Shown here: piece by piece, positions 1 through 8,608 of the stretch
Layout: each line of letters begins with the position of its first letter
Position numbering within the stretch: position 1 is the stretch's first letter
Program-made: the position numbers and the translations under genes
Source of the DNA: Candidatus Saccharibacteria bacterium oral taxon 488
GTDB lineage: Bacteria > Patescibacteriota > Saccharimonadia > Saccharimonadales > Saccharimonadaceae
DNA length: 64,000 nt
Reading direction: 5' to 3'
Assembly: GCA_013099015.1 (NCBI GenBank)
Contig: CP039998.1
Location: 248,001 to 312,000, forward strand
The notes under the pieces: model-generated
The model's input: the letters and a program-made list of their open reading frames with translations, nothing else
Databases searched by the model: none
Told to the model about the DNA's origin: nothing

Positions 1-56
1 ATTCAAAGAATCTTTTGACTGAATATGCCAGTAAAATAAAAGAGTATCACAATTAG
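1..56 (+). CDS. 3' end of an unidentified gene (partial)
   Basis: An open frame entering from the left edge ends at the TAG at 54-56 and gives a short lysine- and tyrosine-containing tail ending in KEYHN. Too little is present to assign a family. It is called only because the frame is open from the edge and the other two plus frames close sooner. Confidence 0.35.
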   Translation, partial: SKNLLTEYASKIKEYHN

Positions 57-174
57 ATAATCCCAACGTGTTAACACCCAATGAGTAGTTAATCATGGAT
101 ATTGGAAAGACAGAATATACTGTAGGTGAAATGGTATCAGCTATCTGGCGTTCAGGTGTAGTATAATGACTTTC

Positions 175-666
175 ATGACAAAAATTACCAAAGGATATAT
201 CATTACGCAAAATCTAGACGGCATAGATCATCTGGATTGTCTGTATCGCATTTCGCTCAAAGCCTTGATTTATAACGATGCTGGGCAGATTTTGGTCGTC
301 AAGGAAATTGATCGGACGTATTGGGATTTGCCAGGTGGTGGCATGGATTTTGGCGAGACGATTGAGTCGTCACTGAAACGCGAGCTACTTGAAGAAGTTG
401 GCTACAAGGGCGATTTGCGTTATCAACTTTTTGACGCGTCGGACGAGATGTATATTGAGCGGATTGATGCCAATCAAATCTGTTTTTATTGCCGCGTCTG
501 GCCAGAGAATTTTGATTTTATACCGGGCGAAGAGGGTGATGAAGTGATGTTCGTTGATCCTGAGGAATTATTGCTTCAGAAAAGCGAAGTTGACGCGCCA
601 GCTCGAGCGTATAGGGCGCATATGAAATGGCGGCAGCTGTATAGGAAATCGTGCGGTAAATATTGA
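175..666 (+). CDS. Nudix hydrolase
   Basis: A 163-residue Nudix-fold hydrolase, which cleaves nucleoside diphosphates linked to another moiety; the substrate cannot be told. The Nudix box is complete: GGMDFGE, then seven residues, then RELLEEVGY, with the catalytic glutamates in REL-x-EE. The start is the ATG at 175, not 166: a TATAAT box (162-167) overlaps the 166 ATG, while the 175 ATG lies 7 nt downstream, the usual leaderless spacing in this window. No Shine-Dalgarno site is visible. A second, unrelated Nudix gene lies at 42851-43252. Confidence 0.9.
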   Translation: MTKITKGYIITQNLDGIDHLDCLYRISLKALIYNDAGQILVVKEIDRTYWDLPGGGMDFGETIESSLKRELLEEVGYKGDLRYQLFDASDEMYIERIDANQICFYCRVWPENFDFIPGEEGDEVMFVDPEELLLQKSEVDAPARAYRAHMKWRQLYRKSCGKY

Positions 667-717
667 TTTGGTTTCGCTAATATTGCAATAAAATTATAAT
701 TTTGTTATAATGTTTGC

Positions 718-939
718 ATGGTAATCACTACGATTCAGAAGGTTATCAAGATTGGTTCGAGTCGCGGCGTAACGCTGCCGGCTAGGCAGCTACGGGCACT
801 GGGTGTTCATGATGGTGACGAGATTGAGGTTACGATACGCAAGCGGACAGTGGCAGCCGATGGTGATAAAGTATTAAAGGTTGCAAATTCGCTCCTTGAG
901 CGATACAAAGAGGACTTTTCTCACTTGGCGAAGCGCTAA
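718..939 (+). CDS. AbrB/MazE-type antitoxin
   Basis: A 73-residue protein with a SpoVT-AbrB swapped-hairpin DNA-binding domain (about residues 5-45; the core KIGSSRGVTLPA followed by LGVHDGDEIEV is typical). The C-terminal helix (about 50-73) would be the toxin-contacting part. It overlaps the Doc-like gene downstream by one base (TAATG), so the two are translated together. A TATAAT box at 706-711 sits 6 nt before the ATG, so the mRNA is probably leaderless. As an antitoxin it would bind the promoter and autorepress the pair; this is inferred from the family. Confidence 0.85.
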   Translation: MVITTIQKVIKIGSSRGVTLPARQLRALGVHDGDEIEVTIRKRTVAADGDKVLKVANSLLERYKEDFSHLAKR

Positions 940-1325
940 TGGTTAGTTTGACTCTCGAGCAGATTCTGCAGCTTCATGCGCTGGTGCTTATTAGGGATGG
1001 CGGCTCAGATGGTGTGCGTGATATTGGTCGGCTAGAATCCGTGGTGTCGGCGCAGCATCAGGTGGTATTTGGCGAGGAATTATACGCAACAGTATTTACC
1101 AAGGCAGCGGCATTGATGCGCGGGATTATTGGTGACCATCCATTTGTTGATGGCAATAAGCGGACGGCAATGCTCGCTGGACTGACTTTGCTGGAGGTGA
1201 AAGGGTATAATTTTACAGCACAGCGAGGTGAACTAGAAAATTTCGCTGTCCGTGTCGCGACAGATCAGCTTGATATTGATGCGATTGCTAATTGGCTGAA
1301 GTGTCATTCGCAGGTGTGTCAATAA
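939..1325 (+). CDS. Doc/Fic-family toxin
   Basis: A 128-residue Doc-like protein. The Fic/Doc core HPFVDGNKRTA is at about residues 66-76; the histidine and the N-K-R residues are the catalytic and phosphate-binding positions. Doc proteins phosphorylate EF-Tu and stop translation. Length matches Doc (about 125) rather than long Fic AMPylases, and no inhibitory [S/T]xxxE[G/N] helix is seen. It follows the AbrB-type antitoxin with a one-base overlap. Doc normally pairs with Phd; here the partner is AbrB-like. Confidence 0.85.
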   Translation: MVSLTLEQILQLHALVLIRDGGSDGVRDIGRLESVVSAQHQVVFGEELYATVFTKAAALMRGIIGDHPFVDGNKRTAMLAGLTLLEVKGYNFTAQRGELENFAVRVATDQLDIDAIANWLKCHSQVCQ

Positions 1326-1422
1326 ATATATCTGGACTCGTCGGCTTGGACGCCGCTTCGATATTTGGGGTGCCCGCGCTTGGTATTTTACAGTCCATCA
1401 TTTCTCCTGCTATAATAACCAC

Positions 1423-2088
1423 ATGCATATTATTCTTGGTGGGACGAGTGGACTTGGACTGGAGATGGCGCGGCAGCTCAGAAAAAGCGATAAACGCGTG
1501 TTGGTGCTGGGGAAGACGCATAATGCCCGAGAGCACGGCGAGGGCTTCCCGTTGGATGTGTATTATCCCGAGCAAGTAGCGGCAGCGCCGGCGCGGATTG
1601 AGCAGATTTTGGGCGGCGATGCTATTGAGCAATTTGTCTGGGCGGCGGGCTATGGCTGGCGCGGTAATTTCGAGGATCAGCCTGACGCGCGCTCCATGGC
1701 GGAGGTTAATTTCGCTGGTCCGTTGCCGCTGGTGCAGTGGGCCTGGTATAGGATGGCGCAGCAGCGGATACGCTCTACACTAACGGTAATCGGCTCGACC
1801 AGCAGTATCAAAGCTCGCGGGGACGAAGCGGTGTATGTAGCGACCAAGCACGCCCAGGCAGGGCTGGCCCGTAGCTTGGCCCTGCAGGCGGATGAGCAGC
1901 ATTTACCGATTCGTGTAGCGCTGTTCTTGCCCGGGGCGATGAAAACGCCGTTTTGGCGGGGGAACCGACCGGATGATTATGCTTTTTTCAATGACCCGGC
2001 CAAGGTGGCTGAACATATACTGACCGCCGTTAACATGCAGCATCAGACGTTCCTCGAGTGGCCGCTACCAAAGGGCACGTTGGTCTAA
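1423..2088 (+). CDS. Short-chain dehydrogenase/reductase (SDR)
   Basis: A 221-residue Rossmann oxidoreductase. The cofactor motif GGTSGLG is at residues 6-12 and the catalytic YVATK motif at about 138, preceded by the active-site serine in GSTSS. Substrate unknown. A TATAAT box at 1411-1416 is 6 nt before the ATG, so it has its own probably leaderless promoter. The family normally has an N-terminal NAD(P)-binding half and a C-terminal substrate half; both are present. Confidence 0.85.
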   Translation: MHIILGGTSGLGLEMARQLRKSDKRVLVLGKTHNAREHGEGFPLDVYYPEQVAAAPARIEQILGGDAIEQFVWAAGYGWRGNFEDQPDARSMAEVNFAGPLPLVQWAWYRMAQQRIRSTLTVIGSTSSIKARGDEAVYVATKHAQAGLARSLALQADEQHLPIRVALFLPGAMKTPFWRGNRPDDYAFFNDPAKVAEHILTAVNMQHQTFLEWPLPKGTLV

Positions 2089-2114
2089 GCTCGCTGAAGT
2101 GCTATAATGCGGGC

Positions 2115-3128
2115 ATGACGTACGAAGTGGATAGAGAATATTTTGGAGTAAAAATTGTAGTAATCGGCGGCGGAACTGGTAGTTTCACGCTGCTGTCGGG
2201 TTTAAAAAAATATACCCATAGTATCACGGCGCTGGTCAATATGGTTGATGACGGTGGCTCGACGGGCATGCTGCGCGATGAGCTGGGTGTGTTGCCGGCG
2301 GGTGATGTGCGGCAATGCCTGGTGGCGCTGAGCAGTTCGCCAAAGGTGCGCGATCTGTTCAATTACCGGTTTGACGAGGGTAGCATGAAGGGGCATGCAT
2401 TTGGTAATTTATTCATGGCGGCGCTGGAAAAGATGACGGGGAGCTTTTCGCAAGCGGTCGAGACAGCCAGCGAGGTGCTCGGCGTTAATGGGCGGGTATT
2501 TCCGATTACGCTGGACGATACCAAGTTATCGCTGAGGCTGCGTGATGGTATGGTCGTTGAGGGCGAGCATGCCATTGAGGTGACGAATATTCCAGGCGAT
2601 GAGCGGCCGTGGCTGGAACTCAGCCCGCCAGCAACGATCAATCCACAGGCTCGGCGGGCGATTCTGGATGCTGACCTCGTGGTGGTAGCGCCAGGGTTAT
2701 TGTACGGTAGTTTGGCGCCAGCGCTACTAGTGCGCGGTGTGACGCGGGCTTTGGCCGAGACCAAGGCCAAGAAGGTGTATGTCTGTAATCTGGTGACCAA
2801 GCCGACGCAGACCGACGGCTTTACGGTGGCGGACTTTGTCGATGAGATTGAGCGGTTTGCCGGGGTGAGCATGGACTATGTGCTGTATAACAATTATCGT
2901 CCGCCAAAGGAACTGCTTGATAAGTACGCGCACAATGGTGAGTATTTGGTGGAATGGGACGAGGCGGAGCTCAAGAAAAAGCATTACTACGCCTCGGGCA
3001 AGCACCTGATCGCTAATGGCATTCGTCAGCATAATAAAAAGGCCGATCCGCTGGCGGCGCTGCGTAGTCTGATCCGTCACGACAGCGATAAAATCGCGCG
3101 AGAACTAATGAGGATCTACTTTTCATGA
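2115..3128 (+). CDS. yvcK: YvcK/CofD-family protein (gluconeogenesis factor type)
   Basis: A 337-residue CofD-fold protein of the YvcK group, which binds UDP-sugars and is linked to cell-wall and carbon metabolism in Bacillus. Visible marks are VIGGGTGSFTLLSGLK at the N terminus, VNMVDDGGSTGMLR, GDVRQCLVALS and the GHAFGNLF motif. The open frame extends upstream, but the start is taken as the ATG at 2115 because a TATAAT box (2103-2108) lies 6 nt before it. The 3' end overlaps the next gene as ATGA. Confidence 0.85.
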   Translation: MTYEVDREYFGVKIVVIGGGTGSFTLLSGLKKYTHSITALVNMVDDGGSTGMLRDELGVLPAGDVRQCLVALSSSPKVRDLFNYRFDEGSMKGHAFGNLFMAALEKMTGSFSQAVETASEVLGVNGRVFPITLDDTKLSLRLRDGMVVEGEHAIEVTNIPGDERPWLELSPPATINPQARRAILDADLVVVAPGLLYGSLAPALLVRGVTRALAETKAKKVYVCNLVTKPTQTDGFTVADFVDEIERFAGVSMDYVLYNNYRPPKELLDKYAHNGEYLVEWDEAELKKKHYYASGKHLIANGIRQHNKKADPLAALRSLIRHDSDKIARELMRIYFS

Positions 3129-3739
3129 GTTTGAAGTTAGTTCTTGATCTTGATCGCACCTTGTTTCGGACGAGTGAGTTGGACAAGGCAGAGTGGGGGC
3201 TGCTTGGGCGGCAGTTTGGCATTGACAGCGAGGCAGAGCTGGCGCGGCGGACTGACTTTCATGTGCGCACTGAGAAAGCATACTATTATGATTTCGCGGC
3301 GCATGTGCGGGCGGCGGGACTTGATGATGAGGAGGCGTTCTCGTTCTTGCTTCAGTCGGCACTGGCTGATGGGCGAATGGAATACGACGGAGTGGCTGAG
3401 GTGGTAGCCTGGGCCAGGCAGCGTGGAACGGTGCATGTCTTGACCTATGGGCCGGCGAATTACCAGCGGTTCAAGGCGGCGTTGTGTCCGTCGCTTGAAG
3501 GGGTAGAGATTATCACTACATTGCAGCCAAAAGGCGAGTATTTCCGCGAGCAGTGTCCGACTGGCGAGGTATGGATGGTTGATGATAAGCCAATTGGCGG
3601 TGATCTGCCTGATGGCGTGCGATTTATTCAAACAGCGGAATATAACGGCGTTACGGCGTCAGAACATCTAGCGTGGCCAGTAGCGACAGCATTGAGTCAA
3701 ATTCCTGAGATAGTGGATGGGTATAAACTTTCCAATTGA
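3125..3739 (+). CDS. HAD-superfamily hydrolase
   Basis: A 204-residue HAD-type phosphatase. Motif I is DLDRTLF (residues 7-13; nucleophile and acid/base aspartates), motif II is the threonine in VLTYG, and the acidic motif IV is VDDKP. The cap region lies between motifs I and II. Substrate unknown. It starts inside the stop of yvcK (ATGA) and its end overlaps the next gene by 23 nt, so it sits in the middle of a three-gene operon. Confidence 0.8.
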   Translation: MSLKLVLDLDRTLFRTSELDKAEWGLLGRQFGIDSEAELARRTDFHVRTEKAYYYDFAAHVRAAGLDDEEAFSFLLQSALADGRMEYDGVAEVVAWARQRGTVHVLTYGPANYQRFKAALCPSLEGVEIITTLQPKGEYFREQCPTGEVWMVDDKPIGGDLPDGVRFIQTAEYNGVTASEHLAWPVATALSQIPEIVDGYKLSN

Positions 3740-4880
3740 TCAACTGCCCGAGGTGCTTGATACGCCGAGTTTTGTATATTCAAGGCGGATGTTGAAGGAA
3801 CGGGCTCAGCAGGCGCTAGCGTGCCAGGTGCCGTTCGGCTTGACGGTGCGTTACGCGGCCAAGGCAAATTCACATCCTGAGATTATACGACTGTTTGATG
3901 AGTTGGGGTTGCAGTTTGATGCCAGCTCAAGCTACGAGGCAGCGCTGCTGCTCAAGCAGGGAGTGAGTGGCCCAACGATCAGCCTCTCCAGCCAGCAGCC
4001 AGCGCACAACCTCAATGAACTGCTCCAGGCTGGCGTACGTTACGTGGCGACGTCGCTTCGTCAATTAGAGCTGGTTGCGGCGAGTCCATACTGCCCAAAT
4101 ACGGTCGGCCTGCGGCTCAATCCTGGCATAGGTTCGGGGCATAATAATCGGACGATGACCGGTGGGGTTAATTCCAGCTTTGGCTTGTGGCATGCCTATG
4201 CCGAGCAGGCAGTGGAGCTAGCGAGGCGTCACGACATAACGATTGATCGGCTGCATATTCACATTGGTTCGGGTGCTGATCCGCGGTTGTGGGGCGAGGC
4301 GATGGATGCGGCGCTGGCGCTTGTTGGGCGGCTGCCGGAGGTGACCACTCTGGATATTGGTGGCGGTTTTAAGGTACATCGGTTTGGTGATGAACAAGAG
4401 GCGGATTTGGCGGTCATTTGCGAGGTGTTTTCTCGGAAATTATCTCAGTTTGCTGAGGAAACTGGGCGGCGACTGCATCTAGAAATTGAGCCCGGAACCT
4501 GGCTGGTAGCACATGCTGGCGTGTTGGTTGCGGAGGTGGTGGATATCGTTGATACTGGTGCGGATGGTCACACATTTTTGCGCCTTAATACCGGTATGAA
4601 TGACATCACGCGGCCAGGGATGTATGGCGCGCAGCACGAGATGATGGTACTCGCGGGTCGCGAGGAGCAGCGAGAATACATCGTGGTGGGGCACTGCTGT
4701 GAGACGGGCGATATCTTGACACCAGCGCCCAGCAACCCAGAGAATCTCGCATCGCGGCAGCTAGCCCGGGCGGAAATTGGCGATAAGCTAGTGATCTTTG
4801 ACGCGGGGGCGTATTGCCAGAGTATGTCGCTGAAACAGTACAATGCGTATCCTGACGCCGGCACCTATTTTATTGACTAA
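3717..4880 (+). CDS. PLP-dependent decarboxylase, LysA/alanine-racemase fold
   Basis: A 387-residue fold-III PLP enzyme related to diaminopimelate decarboxylase. Visible are YAAKAN (PLP lysine, about residue 47), HIHIGSG, the phosphate-binding DIGGGF, EIEPGTWL and the late VVGHCCETGDIL motif, whose cysteine-glutamate pair is catalytic in this family. Length is near the LysA norm (about 420). It could be diaminopimelate or another diamino-acid decarboxylase; substrate is not decided. It overlaps the HAD gene and closes the operon. Confidence 0.8.
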   Translation: MGINFPIDQLPEVLDTPSFVYSRRMLKERAQQALACQVPFGLTVRYAAKANSHPEIIRLFDELGLQFDASSSYEAALLLKQGVSGPTISLSSQQPAHNLNELLQAGVRYVATSLRQLELVAASPYCPNTVGLRLNPGIGSGHNNRTMTGGVNSSFGLWHAYAEQAVELARRHDITIDRLHIHIGSGADPRLWGEAMDAALALVGRLPEVTTLDIGGGFKVHRFGDEQEADLAVICEVFSRKLSQFAEETGRRLHLEIEPGTWLVAHAGVLVAEVVDIVDTGADGHTFLRLNTGMNDITRPGMYGAQHEMMVLAGREEQREYIVVGHCCETGDILTPAPSNPENLASRQLARAEIGDKLVIFDAGAYCQSMSLKQYNAYPDAGTYFID

Positions 4881-4909
4881 ATATACATCATCTGTTATAA
4901 TAGCCCAGT

Positions 4910-6595
4910 TTGACAACGGACTGGATTATGAGTGAATTATATCCTTCATGCGATGAGCAACGAGAGCTGAGCGCACCGCAAAAATTTGAAGAAATGATCG
5001 ACCTTGAGCGTCCATCCCTCGAGTTTCCTTTTCAGTCGGCACTTGAGGAGTATTTTAGGGGTGAAGGCGTGAAGGAACGAGAGGATTTGGCGGCGCATGC
5101 TGAGCGAACGATGAAGCTGGTGGAGGAGTTTGCCGGTTTGAAACTACCGCCCGAGGCGATTCATGCCGTGCTGCTGCATGACGTGGTTGACCGCTTTCAT
5201 AACAGAGATAGCCAGAAGTGTACACCGGAACGTCGACAGGCTGCTGGCTTGGCTCTGGCCGATGTATTTACGAATCCTAAAACTGGGATGACGCGCGAGC
5301 AGGGTTCATATGTAGCGTCGCTACTAGCGGACTTTATTCTAGTAGAAGAGGTTTCTGGCCGGCACCGACTACAGGTGGCTAATACTATTCCTGAAAATAT
5401 CAGAGAGATTATCACGGATCGTTACGAAGGTTCGGTACCGGCTGAAGCATGGCGGCAGATCGAGCCATTTGTTGATGTGGAGCAGGTGGCTGAGTTTTTG
5501 GATAAGACCAATATCGAGGCGGTGATCATCAAGGCCTGTGAGCTACTTGATAATATGTGCCATCCGTCATCATCACGTGAGTCTGCTAAATTACAGGATG
5601 TCTTGGAGGCGGAGTCATTCTATGCACCGCTGTGTGAAGTGATGGGCTTTGACGGGCTGGCGGCAAGCCTGCGTTCACAGGCGCATATCATTCGGCTGAA
5701 GGGGCAGGGTGAGCGTAAGCTCATTGAGGAGATCCGCGAGCAGTATGAGACAATTCGCCAGGTTGGTGTCCGCAATTTAGTTAATACAATTTTTGGTACT
5801 GAGAAAGTTAAGACCAAAGCAGTGGTCGGTCCGCGTAGCGAAGAATCATGCCCGAATCGGTCGATTCACATTGGAGATTTCTTAGCACAAAACGGTAAGG
5901 AAGTAGAGGGAAAATATCGCCTGAAAACCGTGGGGTCGTGGGCGGCCAAGGTGCATGAAGCGCGCCAGAACGACAAACCGGAGTATACGCCGATGGACGT
6001 GCTCGGCCTGACCGTTATATCAGATACGGTCAAGGATCAGGCACGTGATTTTGTGGCGTTTTTGCAGCAGCGAATTGATATGAACCCAGCGTTTCAGCTG
6101 AAAAAGGCCAATAGCAAATCCAGTGCAATATATGTGCAGGGTACGGTTGATTATGTTAATGCCGTGCGCTGGGAAATGTGGCAACACGGGTTTGATATAG
6201 GACGCTGCGAGTTTGCCATTCAAGATGATGAAAGTGTAAAGCAGCGTGGCCAGAAATATCAGGTTTCTAAAGTGACCTTCCTGATGGATCATCCAGAGCT
6301 AGACAAGGGCGTACCGGTCGAAGTGCAGTTTGTCACCAAGGCCGAGCGGCAGCGCTCACGAACGGGGGAAGTGGCGCACATTATTTATAAATATATTCGT
6401 CAGTTAGAGCGGCAACACCCAGTCTCTGATGAAGATAAGCATTCCATTGCTCAAACGATGTCTCAGCTGCTCAAGCAGATCCATCAGCGGCGCGACTACG
6501 CTAGCCATGATCTCATGGTAAACGAGCGTTCAGCTCCAGCGCGTGATGCATTTTTAGAGGATTTGTGGCACTTTCTGCAGCATGAACTCGCCTAG
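4910..6595 (+). CDS. HD-domain RelA/SpoT-like protein
   Basis: A 561-residue protein with an N-terminal HD-like metal-binding region (HAERTMKLVEEF ... LLHDVVDR, about residues 60-95) and a later nucleotidyltransferase-like region (about 360-510) with DVLGLTVIS and VPVEVQFVTKAERQRS...EVAHIIYKY, which resembles the RelA/SpoT synthetase signature. No TGS or ACT regulatory domains follow. It may make or degrade (p)ppGpp-type nucleotides; whether either site works cannot be read. The start is TTG at 4910, 8 nt after a TATAAT box (4896-4901); an ATG at 4928 is the alternative. Confidence 0.6.
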   Translation: MTTDWIMSELYPSCDEQRELSAPQKFEEMIDLERPSLEFPFQSALEEYFRGEGVKEREDLAAHAERTMKLVEEFAGLKLPPEAIHAVLLHDVVDRFHNRDSQKCTPERRQAAGLALADVFTNPKTGMTREQGSYVASLLADFILVEEVSGRHRLQVANTIPENIREIITDRYEGSVPAEAWRQIEPFVDVEQVAEFLDKTNIEAVIIKACELLDNMCHPSSSRESAKLQDVLEAESFYAPLCEVMGFDGLAASLRSQAHIIRLKGQGERKLIEEIREQYETIRQVGVRNLVNTIFGTEKVKTKAVVGPRSEESCPNRSIHIGDFLAQNGKEVEGKYRLKTVGSWAAKVHEARQNDKPEYTPMDVLGLTVISDTVKDQARDFVAFLQQRIDMNPAFQLKKANSKSSAIYVQGTVDYVNAVRWEMWQHGFDIGRCEFAIQDDESVKQRGQKYQVSKVTFLMDHPELDKGVPVEVQFVTKAERQRSRTGEVAHIIYKYIRQLERQHPVSDEDKHSIAQTMSQLLKQIHQRRDYASHDLMVNERSAPARDAFLEDLWHFLQHELA

Positions 6596-6622
6596 GTTCG
6601 GCAAACTATGTATAATCAGGGT

Positions 6623-7042
6623 ATGACAATTTACTACACTGACGGTTCGGCTAGTCCCAATCCTGGCCCGGGTGGCTTTGCGGTGATTCGTGATCTTCAG
6701 CCGTGGATTTTGGGTTCAGAGGACGGCGAGACGACTAACATCCGTATGGAGGGCAAGGCGCTGATTGCGGCGCTTCAGGATGCGGACGACGCGCCATGTG
6801 TGATTTATACTGACAGTGAATTTTGGATCAATGTGGTGACCAAGTGGGCGCCGGGTTGGCAGCAGCGCGGCTGGACAAAGAAGAGCGGTGAGATTAAAAA
6901 TCTGGATATCGTACAGGAATTATACGAGTTATATGTGCAGTCGCAGGCGGAGCTCCGCTGGGTGCGTGGTCATGAGGGCGACGAAGGGAATGAGCTGGCG
7001 GATGAGTGGGCCAATCGGGCGCGGCTGGGCGAGCGGCTATAA
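6623..7042 (+). CDS. rnhA: Ribonuclease H (type HI)
   Basis: A 139-residue RNase HI that cleaves the RNA strand of RNA-DNA hybrids. The four acidic positions are visible: D in YYTDGSASPNPG (about residue 6), E in RMEGKAL, D in YTDSEFW, and D in LADEWANRA. The WVRGHEGDEGNE loop with its histidine is also conserved. An in-frame ATG at 6608 exists, but TATAAT at 6611-6616 sits 6 nt before the 6623 ATG, so that is the start. Confidence 0.9.
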   Translation: MTIYYTDGSASPNPGPGGFAVIRDLQPWILGSEDGETTNIRMEGKALIAALQDADDAPCVIYTDSEFWINVVTKWAPGWQQRGWTKKSGEIKNLDIVQELYELYVQSQAELRWVRGHEGDEGNELADEWANRARLGERL

Positions 7043-7071
7043 TTGACAATAATATAAAAATATGGTAGTAT
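7043..7071 (+). promoter_or_regulatory. Consensus sigma-70-type promoter of the gene at 7078
   Basis: TTGACA at 7043-7048, a 17-nt spacer and TAGTAT at 7066-7071, followed 6 nt later by the ATG at 7078. The -35 box begins one base after the end of rnhA. Predicted transcripts would start at or next to the start codon. Confidence 0.8.
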
Positions 7072-7077
7072 CAACAC

Positions 7078-7583
7078 ATGTTCTACAAAGATAAAATGCC
7101 GCAGCATGTTCAATTTGATTTAACAACTTTCTTTGAGTTCCCCGAGCTGCCCTCAATGGCGAGAATTGGTGTGATAACTGCAATGAAGTGTGAGGATGAT
7201 ATTTTGTGTGTCAGGGGGGCGTGAGCGATGGCGGCCTTCATGACACATTAGCAGCTAAAGTTGGTCCAACTAAAAATAAGCTCATGCAATTGCCGCCTGA
7301 AATGTATTCAGAGACGGGTACAGTATCGGGGTGGAATGCACCGGAAGTAAGGGACGGATTTGGCTTGGTTGTTGGTCAGATTGATGGAACTGAGCGATTA
7401 GAGTCAACTTTTGGGCGCCAAGAGACAGACCGGTGCTTGGAAATGGCCGCGTTAGCGCTCGGCATTCTATTGACAGAGAGTCCGGAAAAATTGGAGCGTT
7501 TTAATAATCCACACGAATTAGTGTTTGGATCTAAGTTACTGGCGCAGGCGCGACGTAAAATTGGTAACCGAATTTTTGGATAA
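7078..7583 (+). pseudogene. Hypothetical protein, split by a frameshift at a G6 run
   Basis: The promoter-proximal frame starts at ATG 7078 and runs 48 codons to a TGA at 7222-7224. A second frame, open to the TAA at 7581-7583, continues the protein if one extra G is read in the G6 run at 7214-7219 (a -1 shift). The joined product would be about 168 residues, with ...EDDILCVRGGVSDGG across the join. I do not recognise the family. It may be a real pseudogene, a programmed frameshift, or a homopolymer error. The downstream half has no start signal of its own. Confidence 0.6.
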
Positions 7584-7628
7584 GCATCAATCTAGCTACT
7601 TAGGTCAAAAATTGCTATAATTACCCCC

Positions 7629-8606
7629 ATGGAAGAAGTGAGGGAAACGACTGATATTTTTTTGTGGGCGAATCAAACTGATGCGAAAAAGAACGATTTA
7701 CAGATAGAGCTGTTCTTATTTAATAAAAATTACACGCCGCATTTTATGCCTTTGAAGGGTGATGTCGAGCAGCAGCTTCGGCCGCTATTTTTGTTTGATT
7801 ATATCAATCACGTTAATTTGGGGGCGGGTACTGGCCTCAGTGTGCGGGATTATGAGCTGAGCGAAGCGGAAGACAACGTGCTATTGAGAACCGACCTAGA
7901 GAAGGTTGGGCGAGCTGAAACGTTGATTCATTTGATTGAGCATGAGCGTGGCGACATCATGGAGTTTTCAGAGACCGAGCATGAGTTTAAGCGAATGAAA
8001 GGGCTGATCGCGCGGTTTACTGACCCGAATGATCCAGAAAAAATATTTTACACGGCTAAATTAATTCAGCAGGGACAGACGCTGAAAAGTGCACTGGCGT
8101 GGGAGTTTTCTGACGGCAAGTTTGGTGCGTTTAAGGCGGAAGTCGGTTTTAAGGTGCCAGATGATAACCAGGTGCTGATCATCGGTCAGGATATTTTTGC
8201 CTTCAATCCTTCGAAATTTGAGCGGATGTTTGGCTATGAGTACAAGAAGCAGGTGATTGCCGATAAGAAAGTGGCGGAAATTGAAAAGCAATATAAGCTG
8301 AGTTTTCCTGAAGGGCTGGACCTGAATGCACTGGTCAAGGAGCGCAAAAAGACCATCAATAAGTTGCAAAAATTGGAGATCGGCGAGGTCAAACAAGAGC
8401 AGGTGCTGGACTATGCTGATGAGATGCAGCTGGAGCTAATGAGCGATGATAACGGCGCGATTATCATTATGGACGGCAATGACCTCGACATGTTTGTGAA
8501 CTTGATCAATGAGGATTACATTGAGAGTAAAATTACTGGCAAGCGCTACGAGATTAAGTCAAAAAAACTGCTGGGCGAGCCAGAGGGCGAACCGCCGCGA
8601 GGTTAA
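7629..8606 (+). CDS. DUF4868 (KwaB-like) family protein
   Basis: A 325-residue soluble protein that resembles the DUF4868 family, whose best-known member is KwaB of the Kiwa anti-phage system. The supporting stretch is the C-terminal half with VLIIGQDIFAFNPSKFERMF, then a charged helical segment (about residues 205-260), and a final acidic part. KwaA, the membrane partner of Kiwa, is not nearby. A TATAAT box (7616-7621) is 7 nt before the ATG. The helicase gene follows after 2 nt, so the two are probably co-transcribed. Recognition is from sequence pattern only. Confidence 0.55.
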   Translation: MEEVRETTDIFLWANQTDAKKNDLQIELFLFNKNYTPHFMPLKGDVEQQLRPLFLFDYINHVNLGAGTGLSVRDYELSEAEDNVLLRTDLEKVGRAETLIHLIEHERGDIMEFSETEHEFKRMKGLIARFTDPNDPEKIFYTAKLIQQGQTLKSALAWEFSDGKFGAFKAEVGFKVPDDNQVLIIGQDIFAFNPSKFERMFGYEYKKQVIADKKVAEIEKQYKLSFPEGLDLNALVKERKKTINKLQKLEIGEVKQEQVLDYADEMQLELMSDDNGAIIIMDGNDLDMFVNLINEDYIESKITGKRYEIKSKKLLGEPEGEPPRG

Positions 8607-8608
8607 GC

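Noticed and set aside
95..165. 23-codon ORF before the first Nudix gene
   Set aside because: It overlaps the TATAAT box of the Nudix gene and has no ribosome site or family.
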